From Pirellulales bacterium (GTDB lineage Bacteria > Planctomycetota > Planctomycetia > Pirellulales > JAEUIK01): a stretch of 64,000 nucleotides of DNA. The notes under the pieces are model-generated. The model worked only from the letters and a program-made list of their open reading frames with translations, was not told where the DNA came from and did no database searches. The stretch lies in assembly GCA_019694455.1 (NCBI GenBank), contig JAIBBY010000003.1, forward strand, positions 119,673 through 183,672. Reading direction: 5' to 3'. This document shows positions 27,661 through 35,930 of the stretch, piece by piece (positions within the stretch are counted from its first letter, which is position 1; the number at the start of each line of letters is the position of its first letter). The position numbers and the translations under genes were made by a program.

Positions 27661-27948
27661 ATGTCCATGGAAAAGCTCGTACAAGCGAAGTATGCCGAGG
27701 TGGCGCAGAGCGGACTGTCGACGGCCCATGATGGGGTGCGCGCCGTGGCCGAGGCGTTTGGCTACTGCGCAGAGCAACTGGCCGCGATCCCGGCCGAGGC
27801 CAATATGGGGCTTTCGTGCGGCAACCCAACGGCGTTCGCAAGTCTGCGCCCTGGTGAAACCGTGGTCGATCTGGGCTGCGGTGGTGGGCTATCCGACAAC
27901 CTGCTGAGCACATGCACTTATCCAGTTGTTGAGGCGCTGTTTCGATAA
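27661..27948 (+). pseudogene. arsM: Truncated arsM (5' fragment)
   Basis: The first 76 codons match arsM at 31970, through the SAM-binding motif I start ([10 protein letters not shown]). At 27890 the sequence departs and 18 unrelated codons run to a stop. The SAM site is incomplete and all arsenic-binding cysteines after Cys53 are missing, so no methyltransferase can be made. The ribosome-binding region (AGGAACTCCTCCC) is kept. Confidence 0.93.
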
Positions 27949-28479
27949 GGAATCGGGCGTTGAACTGGGGTCATATGTCGGAACCATCGCAGCCGCTTCA
28001 ATTCCGCACCGATTCCGCTGCTATGTCCCGCCGACGAACTGACATCTATCGAGAATCGAGTCGCGTCAATTCCGCGCTGTTCAGTCAGACCTCGCAGATA
28101 CACCAAGGCTGGTGCTAGCGCCGACACCGAACTGGTTGCTCAGCCCAAATAACATTCGTTCCGAGAAATGGAACGAATGTGGCACCGCTGTCGAGTCCCA
28201 AGAATTCAACTGGATATGTTGAAAAAAAGCACTTGCGCCCTTAGCTAGCTAGTTCCCATCGACTATTCGGTCACGATTTGCCCAATTGGGCTTTTTCAAC
28301 AGCCTCGCGTGATTGATGGGACGGGCTGAGCGCGCCGGAAAGCGATTTGTCCTGGTAAAACCAACGAGAACATGTCACGAGGGCTTCGACGGGGCGTATC
28401 ATGAGGTAGCTCCGATCCGTCGCTGTTTCTGAGCGGCGTGTGGATGGTTCCCGAATCCACGCCTTGGATGGGATGAAGT
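27891..28479. other. Noncoding mosaic with inverted repeats, possible IS debris
   Basis: From the arsM breakpoint to the CHAT gene I recognise no gene. Two structures stand out: a perfect hairpin at 28152-28180 and a long inverted repeat, TGTTGAAAAA (28217-28226) with TTTTTCAACA (28292-28301), whose right arm adjoins the 12-bp palindrome at 28280-28291. GGCTGTTGAAAAAG-type ends occur in some IS families, so this may be an IS remnant. The stretch is less GC-rich than the core. The CHAT ribosome-binding site (GGGA) lies at the end. Confidence 0.5.
28152..28180. repeat. Perfect 11-bp hairpin
   Basis: ACATTCGTTCC (28152-28162), seven-base loop, GGAACGAATGT (28170-28180). No U-tract follows, so it is probably an operator, recombination remnant or structured RNA and not a terminator. 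Confidence 0.75.
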
Positions 28480-31338
28480 ATGTTGATAAGACGCTTGGCG
28501 ATCCTGTCGCTCGTCGCACTGGGCATACACCTGGTTCCGAGCTCACCGCAGGCGCTGGCCCAACAAGACCGCATCGCCACAGCGAAGCGCGAAACCCAGC
28601 AGTTCACCGACCTTCGCACCGCGGGCAAGCTGGATGAGGCCGAAAAATACATCAAAGGCCTGATCGAAAGATACCGCCGGGCCGGCGATTCCCAGCTCCA
28701 GTGGTTTCTTACCTACCACCTCGCCGACTTGTACTTACAACAGGACCGTAGCCCCGAGGCATTGCCGCTGGCCGAGGCGGCGGCACCGGGCTGTATTGAG
28801 CATTGGGGTCCCAAGCATCCTATTGCCGGCAGCGCGCTCACCCTACTGGGGCGAGTCTACAGCGACCAACTGCGGTTGAATGAAGCGCTCGCGCTCTACC
28901 AGCGGGCCCGAGAGATTGCTGTCGCCACAAATGGCCCGAATAGCAAGCAAGTGATTCACATCGACGGTTTTATTTCGAGCGACTTGGCGCATTTGGGACG
29001 GTATCAAGAAGCGGAACGCCTCCGCTTACGAACACTCGCGTGGGAAAGGCAACAAAGCAAAGGCCGAGCCACCGTGGGGATAGGCGTCGAGCTCCACAAC
29101 CTGGCAAACCTTTATTACAAGCAGGCCCGGCACAAGGATGCCGAAGCATTGCTCTTGGAAGCATGCAAGGTTTACGAGCAAGCCGGTTTGGCGAAAAGCT
29201 TGTATAGCGCCAAGGCACTCAACCTGTTGGGTGACGTCAATCAGGCGATGAATCGCTACGCCGAGGCGGTAGGCTATTTCCAGCAATCCCACGAATTGTT
29301 TGTTCAATTGCTGGGTCCTGAACACCCGCAGGCTGCGATCCAAGGTGCGCTGGCCGACTGCTACAGCTTCCTGGGCAAGCACGCCGAGGCCGCCGCAATC
29401 TTCGAGCAGTCTTTGAAATCTGCCGAAGCTTATTATGGCGCCGACAGCACGCAGGTCTACGACATCAAGCACTCGATGTTGACGCTGTACTTTTTGCAAG
29501 AAAAGTATGACATGGCCGAACAGCTCTCCAGTGAGCTGGTGAACTATGCCGATCGCCCGCAGGTTCCCCGCCAAGTTCTGGTGCGTGCGCTTGCCATCCG
29601 AGCGCTTGCCGCCCGCCGTCTGAACAAGCTCGACGACGCTTGCCGCTTCGACGCCCGAGCCGTGGAACTATCGGAGGAGGAGATCGCCACCTTGTCCGGT
29701 GGCGAGCAACAGTGGGCTGAGTCGATGTCGGCCGGCTACTACCGTTACAGTTGCGCCGCCATTGATCATTTGAGAATCAAAAAAATTGCCGAGGGCTTTG
29801 CCTTTAGCGAGCGCGGCCGTGGTCGCACGTTGATCGACCAGATGGCGCTGGGGCACGTCGACCTGTATGCCGGGATGCCGGCCGAGCAAGCCCGACGACT
29901 TCGCGCGGGCTACGACAAGTTGCAAAACCAAACCACGGACCTCGAACGCCGCGTTAGGGCCGTGGCTGATCAAAGTGATCTTTCCGCCGACGAGAAACGT
30001 GGACAACTAGGGCTGCTTGGCGCGCAACTGCAAGCGTCGCGCAAGGAACAAGCCGTGGCGTACTCGTACATCCGCAACGAAAGTCCGGCGCTGCGCCGTA
30101 TTACAGGCCAGAACTTCACCGGCGTATCGCTCGCCGACATGCAATCCTATCTCAAACGCGAGGAGGCCCTTCTGCTGTATTACGTGGTGGCTCCGGACGA
30201 GATTGCGCTCATGGTCTGCGATGGCGAAGAACAGGTCGGTCTGTTTCGGCTCACACCACCGGACTTGGACGAAAGCAACGCGTTTGGCACGAAAGCTGTC
30301 GCAGAGCTGTTGGTCAACGCTGATCAGACGGGGGCGGTACAGTTGCTGGCCGATCCCACGTCGGAGCAAGCCTTCATTCCCAAGCTGAGTGCCCTGGCAA
30401 AGCTTCTCATCCCCGACGAGGTTCAGGCCGCCCTTCGTGAGAAACAATATCGTCGGCTACTGATCGTGCCCGACGGCCCGCTGTCGATGCTGCCGTTCGA
30501 GGCGCTGGTGCTGGAAGAAGCACCACGGACTGAATATCTGCTGGATATTGCACCGCCGATCAGTTACACGCTGTCGGCGACCATCTTGATGAACCTGCAA
30601 GAGCGGCCCGCCGTTGAAATCCCTGCCGATCGCGATCCGGTTTTAGCGATTGGGGACCCGGCCTATGGCGAGAGTCATGGTGCGCAAAGCGAACGAGTTG
30701 CCGCGCTCGATGACACCTTCCGTCGTCGCGGTGGTCGATTATTGCGATTACCTTATTCTGGGCTGGAAGCGACCTGGGTGGCCGAAACCTTTAAGAAGCA
30801 TGGCATGAAGGCCAGTGTGCTCCGTGATCGCTCGGCCACCGAAGCCGCGGTCCGCGCGCATGCGCCCAACCGACGGATTGTGCACATGGCCTGTCACGGC
30901 TTGGCCGACGACGAAACGGGCAATTTCTTCGGCGCGCTGGCGCTGGCCCCAGGCCGCGCAGCAAGATCTAATCCCCGCGATGACGGCTTCCTCACATTGA
31001 CCGAGTTGTACGAACTTGACCTGCGGGCCTGCGAGCTGGCGATTCTAAGCGCCTGCCAGACCAACTACGGCCCTCAGCATGGCGGGGAAGGTATCTGGGC
31101 CTTGTCGCGCAGCTTTTTGGTTGCGGGCTCGCGGCGGGTCGTTGCCAGCAACTGGCTGGTCGATGACAAGGCGGGCGCTAGTCTTATCAGTTACTTTTGT
31201 GGCGCGCTCGTCAAACAGCCGAAAAATGAGACCGACTATGCCCAAGCCCTCATGGAAGCCAAGCGTTGGACGCGTGGACAAACCCAATGGGGACATCCCT
31301 ATTTTTGGGCGACATTCGTGCTGATCGGGCCACGTTGA
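28480..31338 (+). CDS. Exported TPR-CHAT caspase-like protein
   Basis: A 952-residue protein. Signal peptide about residues 1-28 (LVALGIHLVPSSPQALAQ). Residues 35-420 hold about eight TPR units (for example ALALYQRAREIA, AEALLLEACKVYEQAG, AAAIFEQSLKSAEAYYG). A helical linker follows with a glutamine-rich coiled region (about 470-540), then a C-terminal CHAT domain (about 600-950). The catalytic pair of the caspase-HetF family is present: His806 in VHMACHG and Cys859 in LSACQTN; the final GHPYFWATFVLIG is the usual end of the fold. CHAT proteases in other systems (for example gasdermin- or CRISPR-linked) are cytoplasmic; this one appears to be exported. Substrate and partner are unknown. It is the only gene between the two ars repeats. 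Confidence 0.9.
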   Translation: MLIRRLAILSLVALGIHLVPSSPQALAQQDRIATAKRETQQFTDLRTAGKLDEAEKYIKGLIERYRRAGDSQLQWFLTYHLADLYLQQDRSPEALPLAEAAAPGCIEHWGPKHPIAGSALTLLGRVYSDQLRLNEALALYQRAREIAVATNGPNSKQVIHIDGFISSDLAHLGRYQEAERLRLRTLAWERQQSKGRATVGIGVELHNLANLYYKQARHKDAEALLLEACKVYEQAGLAKSLYSAKALNLLGDVNQAMNRYAEAVGYFQQSHELFVQLLGPEHPQAAIQGALADCYSFLGKHAEAAAIFEQSLKSAEAYYGADSTQVYDIKHSMLTLYFLQEKYDMAEQLSSELVNYADRPQVPRQVLVRALAIRALAARRLNKLDDACRFDARAVELSEEEIATLSGGEQQWAESMSAGYYRYSCAAIDHLRIKKIAEGFAFSERGRGRTLIDQMALGHVDLYAGMPAEQARRLRAGYDKLQNQTTDLERRVRAVADQSDLSADEKRGQLGLLGAQLQASRKEQAVAYSYIRNESPALRRITGQNFTGVSLADMQSYLKREEALLLYYVVAPDEIALMVCDGEEQVGLFRLTPPDLDESNAFGTKAVAELLVNADQTGAVQLLADPTSEQAFIPKLSALAKLLIPDEVQAALREKQYRRLLIVPDGPLSMLPFEALVLEEAPRTEYLLDIAPPISYTLSATILMNLQERPAVEIPADRDPVLAIGDPAYGESHGAQSERVAALDDTFRRRGGRLLRLPYSGLEATWVAETFKKHGMKASVLRDRSATEAAVRAHAPNRRIVHMACHGLADDETGNFFGALALAPGRAARSNPRDDGFLTLTELYELDLRACELAILSACQTNYGPQHGGEGIWALSRSFLVAGSRRVVASNWLVDDKAGASLISYFCGALVKQPKNETDYAQALMEAKRWTRGQTQWGHPYFWATFVLIGPR

Positions 31339-31529
31339 CTGGGATTGCGACACCTCGATCATATCCTGCACTTTTCCAAGACCTCGCTCGGGCACTTTGA
31401 TTTACGAGAATCCCATCTAACCACCGTTTTATGGTTTCTGAGACGCATCTCCGCGCGCTGCTACGGGAGCGCATGGTGCCGTTGGCCCGCCGGACGGCAG
31501 GCCCTTGCCGGGCAGCCAGAACGATCCTA

Positions 31530-31549
31530 ATATTCGCTTAAGCAGATAT
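31530..31549 (+). promoter_or_regulatory. Imperfect palindrome at second arsR start
   Basis: Same dyad as at 27221-27240, overlapping the start codon of the right-hand arsR. Confidence 0.5.
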
Positions 31550-31895
31550 GACACCCAAAGCCGCAATTTCTGTCGATCAGACGTTTCGCGCCTTCGCCGA
31601 CCCCACGCGGCTGCGCATCTTGCATCTGTTGCGCGGCGGCGAACTATGTGTTTGCGACCTGGTCGACGTGTTGGAACTGCCCCAGCCGAAGGTTTCGCGG
31701 CACCTGGCTTACCTGCGTCGCGCGGGGTTGGTCACCGCGCGCAAGGACCGTTACTGGAGCTATTACGAATTGGCCGCGCCGCGCGGAGAACTTCATCGGC
31801 GGCTCTTGGAGTGCCTGTCGTGCTGCTTTCAGGATGTTTCTGAACTAGCCAAGGATTCCAAGCGTCTCGCCGTGCTCTCGCGCTGCTGCCGATAG
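31548..31895 (+). CDS. arsR: ArsR/SmtB-family metalloregulator (right copy)
   Basis: Identical at protein level to the 27239 copy (ELCVCD metal site at residues 32-37, recognition helix around 47-60). This copy is followed by a complete arsM 74 bp downstream and forms the functional arsR-arsM pair. Gene order arsR-arsM is a common arsenic detoxification module: ArsR derepresses on arsenite and ArsM methylates it. Confidence 0.93.
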   Translation: MTPKAAISVDQTFRAFADPTRLRILHLLRGGELCVCDLVDVLELPQPKVSRHLAYLRRAGLVTARKDRYWSYYELAAPRGELHRRLLECLSCCFQDVSELAKDSKRLAVLSRCCR

Positions 31896-31908
31896 AGTTT
31901 TTTTGCCC

Positions 31909-31936
31909 AACTGTATTCGGATGCGCGAATACAGTT
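31909..31936 (+). promoter_or_regulatory. Perfect 11-bp inverted repeat upstream of intact arsM
   Basis: Same palindrome as at 27600-27627, with arms 31909-31919 and 31926-31936, 33 bp before the arsM start. Either an internal ArsR operator or an attenuator. Confidence 0.55.
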
Positions 31937-31969
31937 TTCCTTACCTGCGACACGAAAGGAACTCCTCCC

Positions 31970-32812
31970 ATGTCCATGGAAAAGCTCGTACAAGCGAAGT
32001 ATGCCGAGGTGGCGCAGAGCGGACTGTCGACGGCCCATGATGGGGTGCGCGCCGTGGCCGAGGCGTTTGGCTACTGCGCAGAGCAACTGGCCGCGATCCC
32101 GGCCGAGGCCAACATGGGGCTTTCGTGCGGCAACCCGACGGCGTTCGCAAGTCTGCGCCCTGGTGAAACCGTGGTCGATCTGGGCTGCGGTGGTGGGCTC
32201 GACGTGCTGTTGGCCGCGCGCAAGGTAGGGCCGCAAGGCAAGGTGATCGGCATTGACATGACGCCGGAAATGCTGGCTTTGGCCCAGAAGAACGCCGCGC
32301 GGCAAGGAACTGCAAATGTCGAGTTTCACTTGACCACCATCGATCGCTTGCCGCTCGCCGATGCGTCGGTCGATTGCGTAATCAGCAACTGCGTCATCAA
32401 CCTGGCGAGCGACAAGCGCGCGGTGTTTCGCGAGATGGCCCGCGTGCTCAAGCCCGGTGGACGGTTGGCCGTGAGCGACATCGCGCTCAAGCAACCGCTG
32501 CCTGCGGAGGTGGGAGAGAACTTGCTGGCCTATGTTGGCTGCATTGCCGGCGCGATCGCCATGGAGGAATACCAGGCGGGTCTGACCGACGCGGGATTCA
32601 AAGAGGTCGCCATCATCGATTCAGGCAGCGATCTCAATGCGTACGCGCAGGTCGAGTCGCAAGCCGCGTGCTGTTCGCCGGCGATGAATTCCCAGTTGCC
32701 TGTCGTTGAACGTGGCACGACAAGACTGCATACCGAGATGCGCGAACTATTGAGTCGGTACAACGCGAACGACTACGCCGCCAGCGTGAGGGTGTACGCC
32801 ATCAAGCCGTAG
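31970..32812 (+). CDS. arsM: Arsenite S-adenosylmethionine methyltransferase
   Basis: A 280-residue ArsM that methylates As(III) in the cytoplasm with SAM and thiols. SAM motif I is [15 protein letters not shown] (about residues 68-82), and acidic [10 protein letters not shown] follows. Conserved cysteines of the family are seen at Cys53 (GLSCGNP), Cys141 (SNCVINL) and Cys191 (YVGCIAGA), which bind arsenic; an extra Cys-Cys pair sits at 234-235. The C-terminal domain ends [22 protein letters not shown] upstream gives the start. It is followed within four bases by the transposase relic. Confidence 0.94.
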   Translation: MSMEKLVQAKYAEVAQSGLSTAHDGVRAVAEAFGYCAEQLAAIPAEANMGLSCGNPTAFASLRPGETVVDLGCGGGLDVLLAARKVGPQGKVIGIDMTPEMLALAQKNAARQGTANVEFHLTTIDRLPLADASVDCVISNCVINLASDKRAVFREMARVLKPGGRLAVSDIALKQPLPAEVGENLLAYVGCIAGAIAMEEYQAGLTDAGFKEVAIIDSGSDLNAYAQVESQAACCSPAMNSQLPVVERGTTRLHTEMRELLSRYNANDYAASVRVYAIKP

Positions 32813-32815
32813 AGC

Positions 32816-33332
32816 GACGACTCGGCCGACGACCTGCAGAAGCAGGTCGAGTACCTCAAGGCGGAGAACGAAATGCTGCGGAAGCGCGTTCCCAAAAAAG
32901 CATATCTTCCTGAAGGCGGACGAACGGGCGATCCTGCTTAAGCTGGGCCAGGGACTCGGCCCGGCGATTCGGCGCCTCATCACGATCGTCGACTACTCGA
33001 CGTACCGCTGCTGGGTCCGCAAAGCAGAGCCGCGGAACGTGAAGCCCGTCGATCCTCGGGCGCCGAACTTGAACGCCTTCATCGAGCGATGGATCCAAAG
33101 TCTGAAGCACGAAGCGCTCAACGCGTTCGTTGTCTTCGGTCTGGCACATTTCGACCGCATCGTCCGTGAGTTCGTCGACTGCTAAAACGACTGCCGCCCG
33201 CATCAAGGGATCGGCAACCGGCTGATTGGTTCCGATGACTCCGAACTGCTTCCAGTGATTGACGACGTCCAGCAACTCGCGTGCGAGTCGCGCCTCGGCG
33301 GACTGCTGAAGACCAATCGTCGCGCCGCCTGA
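32816..33332 (+). pseudogene. Decayed integrase-core (DDE) transposase
   Basis: The N-terminal part reads DLQKQVEYLKAENEMLRKRV, the coiled region of planctomycete IS481/IS3-like integrase transposases. After CCC and six A residues the frame shifts by one base; the next frame reads LKLGQGLGPAIRRLITIV and then passes directly to PNLNAFIERWIQSLKHEAL, which belongs to the C-terminal part of the catalytic core. The central catalytic domain is therefore deleted. A TAA then interrupts VREFVDC before the family's NDCRPHQGIGNRL. Three lesions: frameshift, internal deletion, nonsense codon. It is dead. Confidence 0.85.
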
Positions 33333-33526
33333 CGCCGACCAATACAATCCGACCGCACGTTGGCGGTGCGCACCGATCTCGCGGATTGGCAATTCTGAAC
33401 CGGAATTTCGGCCGGCCGCCGCCATGCCGCCAACGCCAAGCGATCGAGAATCACGGCACAACTCAGCGCGACAAGGGTCAAACACGCTATGGTATTCTCT
33501 TTGTACAGGACGGCCCACCGCGACCT
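33333..33526. repeat. Transposase 3' flank with repeated 14-mer
   Basis: No gene is seen. CTTTGTACAGGACG occurs at 33499-33512 and again at 33530-33543, 31 bp apart; it may be part of the IS end or a short tandem duplication. The second copy enters the 3' end of the next gene. Confidence 0.45.
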
Positions 33527-33778
33527 TCACTTTGTACAGGACGACAACGAAGCCACTCCGGTCGATAAACCCGCCAACACTAGCGCTACACCTACACTTC
33601 TAAACCAGAAATGGGACCAAAAAAAACTGGGCATACGGTCAACGTTGATAAAACGTTGCATCACGACTGTGCTTATAGAAATCGCGGCATCTGTAAAAAT
33701 GACATTCATCACCCCTGCTATCGCTGTCAGAAGTGAAATGCCAATAAATACACATAACTCGCTTGTGCTCATGTCCAT
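33527..33778 (-). CDS. Small two-helix membrane protein, candidate RHS immunity protein
   Basis: An 83-residue protein beginning MDMSTSELCVFIGISLL, with two hydrophobic segments (about residues 7-31 and 59-78). GAGGG eight bases upstream supports the ATG at 33778. It begins 20 bp after the last stop of the RHS remnant on the same strand, the position where immunity genes sit behind polymorphic toxin tips. Its base composition is more AT-rich than the core, which fits transfer. No motif proves immunity, so this is inference from position. Confidence 0.5.
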   Translation of the reverse strand: MDMSTSELCVFIGISLLTAIAGVMNVIFTDAAISISTVVMQRFINVDRMPSFFWSHFWFRSVGVALVLAGLSTGVASLSSCTK

Positions 33779-33797
33779 GTGTGACAACCCTCTAAAT

Positions 33798-34500
33798 TTA
33801 TTGCACCGCCAACGCCGGGCCCCACTCCACCGCCCCCCGAAACACCACCAAGGCATACCCGTAACTCCACCCCAAGCCTGGATCTAATTTACTGAAAAAC
33901 GGTTGCACTATCGCTCCGAGCGGAACTAGTACTACAGCGCTAAGTTGGTGTTGGTGGAGGCGGCGTGATCGGCGAGACTGGTGTTCGGTTGGAGTACGAA
34001 CTTCTTGACCCCACCCAGGAAAACCCGGCATGGACGCCGCCTCGATACGTCGTTTGAAACCGAAATTGTTCAAGTACCTCGGGGAGTACGGCGATTGCTC
34101 TGGTCGTTCGGACACGCGTGGGCACTTGACGACCTACGTCGAGGGTCAATTGTCGAAACTCGATCGCAAGAGCGTCGAACCGATCACGCTGGTCCCAATT
34201 GTACCTCTCGACGACCACCCCCGTGGCGGTGACCCGCTTCTCGGTCAACCTTCCCTGGTTGTCGTAGGCGTAGGTGTGCGTGCCATCCGAGTCGAGACGA
34301 TTCTGCGCGCCGGGCACGTAGCTCGCCGAACCGTTGCCGGCGGCCGGCGTGTTGACCATGCCGGTCAGCCGATGCGCCGTATCGTAGGAATAGGCGCTTT
34401 CAACGACCAGGTTGGCCGAGCCGCCTGCCAGCGCCTTGTAGCGCGCGAGTTGGTCGAGGTTGAGGACTGGCAAGCGCTCGGCGACGAGCGCAAAAAAACG
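33798..34500 (-). pseudogene. RHS/YD-repeat protein remnant
   Basis: Read from about 34500 down, the minus strand has YD-repeat units: SAYSYDTAHRLTGMV, then SDGTHTYAYDNQGRLTEKRV and ERYNWDQRDR. This is the conserved shell of RHS/polymorphic toxin proteins. The 5' part is missing, cut at the inverted-repeat element next door. One frame runs to a stop at 33940 through arginine-rich sequence; another frame from about 34115 ends at 33798 in DPGLGWSYGYALVVFRG, which may be the original C-terminus after a frameshift. It cannot make a full RHS protein. The C-terminal toxin type cannot be named. Confidence 0.7.
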
Positions 34501-34587
34501 GGGGCCTCTGACGTGCCACTTCCGCATTGGCTTCGGACGGATGGCCAGGGGCAGTTAACCATCGCGCCAGTTGTCGTCAGAGGCCCC
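34501..34587. repeat. 87-bp element bounded by perfect 13-bp inverted repeats
   Basis: GGGGCCTCTGACG (34501-34513) and CGTCAGAGGCCCC (34575-34587) are perfect inverted repeats with 61 bp between. The outer bases continue as G/C-rich flanks. It lies exactly where the RHS reading frame loses its upstream part, so it may be a miniature transposable element or a recombination site. No clear target-site duplication was seen by eye. Confidence 0.6.
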
Positions 34588-35087
34588 ACGGGCCAGTCAG
34601 GTTGTCACTCCCGCGATTAGCAAGTGTGTGCGTTGATAAAGCATCCGGCGTGCCCAAGTGGAGTCTCAATTTGAAAACCGTGCTTTGACTCGCTCCCAAG
34701 TCGCTGACTGTCAACGATTTTCGTAAAATCGCCAAATCTCCAGATTCGCAAGCTGCTAGCAGAGCCCCCCTCGCAGGTGCGTGGCGCTTTGCAACAACTG
34801 AACTGTTCTTAAGCGCGCTATCTTTGAACGCCCGCTCAAAAGTGGCACGTCGGGTCCGCCAAGCTCTCAAAGTGAGACGCGAATGCAGTGATTACTGTCG
34901 GTTGCGTGAATTTGGGGGTTTGGATAGTAGTTTGAATTGAGGAAAGCCGCTCTGCCTTGCTTTCCCCTCGCCGCCAGCGCGGCTAGGCTGCTGCGGCACG
35001 CAAAATCACTACCCAGGATGCGATTCCAGAATATTGCAATTGGGCAATCTTTGCGTTGTAAGTATCGAACAGGCCTCAAGATCAGGG
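34588..35087. other. Noncoding spacer before kdsA
   Basis: About 500 bp between the accessory island and kdsA. It is less GC-rich than the core. No gene, repeat or RNA is recognised, and open frames here have no ribosome-binding site or family-like product. Confidence 0.45.
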
Positions 35088-35930
35088 ATGAAAACAGTGC
35101 CAAACGCCGTTGCTCAAGTCGGTTCGTATCGATGCGGCGGCGGCCAGCCGCTGTTGCTGATCGCCGGTCCTTGCGTGCTGGAAAGCAAGGACTTGTCGCT
35201 CACGATTGCCGAGCGATTGAAGACGTTGACCGCTCGGTTGCCGCTGCAATTGGTCTTCAAGGCCTCGTTCGACAAGGCAAACCGCACTAGCAAGGCGTCG
35301 TATCGCGGGCTCGGACTGGACGAAGGACTGCGGATTTTGGCCGAGGTTCGGGACGCGACCGGGCTGCCGGTCACCACCGACATCCACGAGTCGCAACAGG
35401 CGGCGCCGGCGGCCGAGGTGTGCGATTTGTTGCAGATTCCGGCGTTTTTATGTCGTCAAACCGACCTGTTGGTGGCAGCGGCGCGAACCGGTAAAGCGGT
35501 CAACGTGAAAAAGGCGCAGTTTTTGGCCCCCTGGGATATGAAGCACGTCGTGGCCAAACTGGAACAAGCCGGCTGTAAGAATGTCTTGCTCTGCGAACGG
35601 GGGACGTTCTTTGGCTATGGCCGACTGGTGAACGACATGCGGGCGATCCCGCAGATGCAAAGTCTGGGCGTGCCCGTGATCTTCGACGCCACTCACAGCG
35701 TACAAGAACCAGGGGGGCTTGGTGGTTCGACGGGGGGCAATCGCGCGATGGTTGAGCCATTGGCCCGCGCGGCGACCGTAATTGGCGCCGACGGACTGTT
35801 TTTTGAGACGCATCCTGATCCCGACCGTTCGCCGAGCGACGGTCCCAACATGGTTCCGCTCGACGCCTTCGGCCCGCTGCTGGAGCGGATCGTCGCGCTG
35901 CGTCGCGCGGTGGAGAGTTTTGGTGCTTGA
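35088..35930 (+). CDS. kdsA: 3-deoxy-8-phosphooctulonate (Kdo8P) synthase
   Basis: A 280-residue KdsA that condenses arabinose-5-phosphate with phosphoenolpyruvate for Kdo synthesis. Motifs: [10 protein letters not shown] (Cys29), [36 protein letters not shown]. Cysteine in the AGPC position marks the metal-dependent class (as in Aquifex), whereas E. coli-type enzymes have asparagine there. With lpxD, lpxI and lptB in this window it shows lipid A/Kdo envelope chemistry. The ATG at 35088 matches the family start; the frame is open further upstream. The next gene's GTG start overlaps its stop. Confidence 0.95.
   Translation: MKTVPNAVAQVGSYRCGGGQPLLLIAGPCVLESKDLSLTIAERLKTLTARLPLQLVFKASFDKANRTSKASYRGLGLDEGLRILAEVRDATGLPVTTDIHESQQAAPAAEVCDLLQIPAFLCRQTDLLVAAARTGKAVNVKKAQFLAPWDMKHVVAKLEQAGCKNVLLCERGTFFGYGRLVNDMRAIPQMQSLGVPVIFDATHSVQEPGGLGGSTGGNRAMVEPLARAATVIGADGLFFETHPDPDRSPSDGPNMVPLDAFGPLLERIVALRRAVESFGA

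Larger units (their letters stand above)
27179..27890 (+). repeat. 712-bp direct repeat, left copy (arsR + 5' arsM)
   Basis: This stretch matches 31488-32199 base for base apart from two differences seen: T versus C at 27804/32113 and A versus G at 27828/32137, both synonymous in arsM. The left border lies 44 bp beyond the -35 box of the tRNA promoter; the right border falls inside arsM motif I. Offset between copies is 4309 bp. Confidence 0.95.
31488..32199 (+). repeat. 712-bp direct repeat, right copy (arsR + 5' arsM)
   Basis: Second copy of the unit at 27179-27890. Here arsM continues intact past the repeat end. The 30 bp just before the repeat share about 70 percent identity with the bases before the left copy (27151-27178 against 31460-31487), so an older or decayed homology may extend further. 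Confidence 0.95.

Noticed and set aside
27179..32199. CRISPR array or phage att repeats
   Set aside because: Only two long coding copies 4.3 kb apart; no regular short repeats, no integrase, and the tRNA 3' end faces away from the unit.
32898..32910. Programmed -1 frameshift at the A6G run in the transposase relic
   Set aside because: The downstream frame needs a +1 (or -2) change, as caused by one extra A, and not the -1 slip used by IS3-type elements; the gene also has a deletion and a stop.
34577..34870. Minus-strand 97-codon open frame next to kdsA
   Set aside because: No ribosome-binding site, no family resemblance and overlaps the inverted-repeat element.
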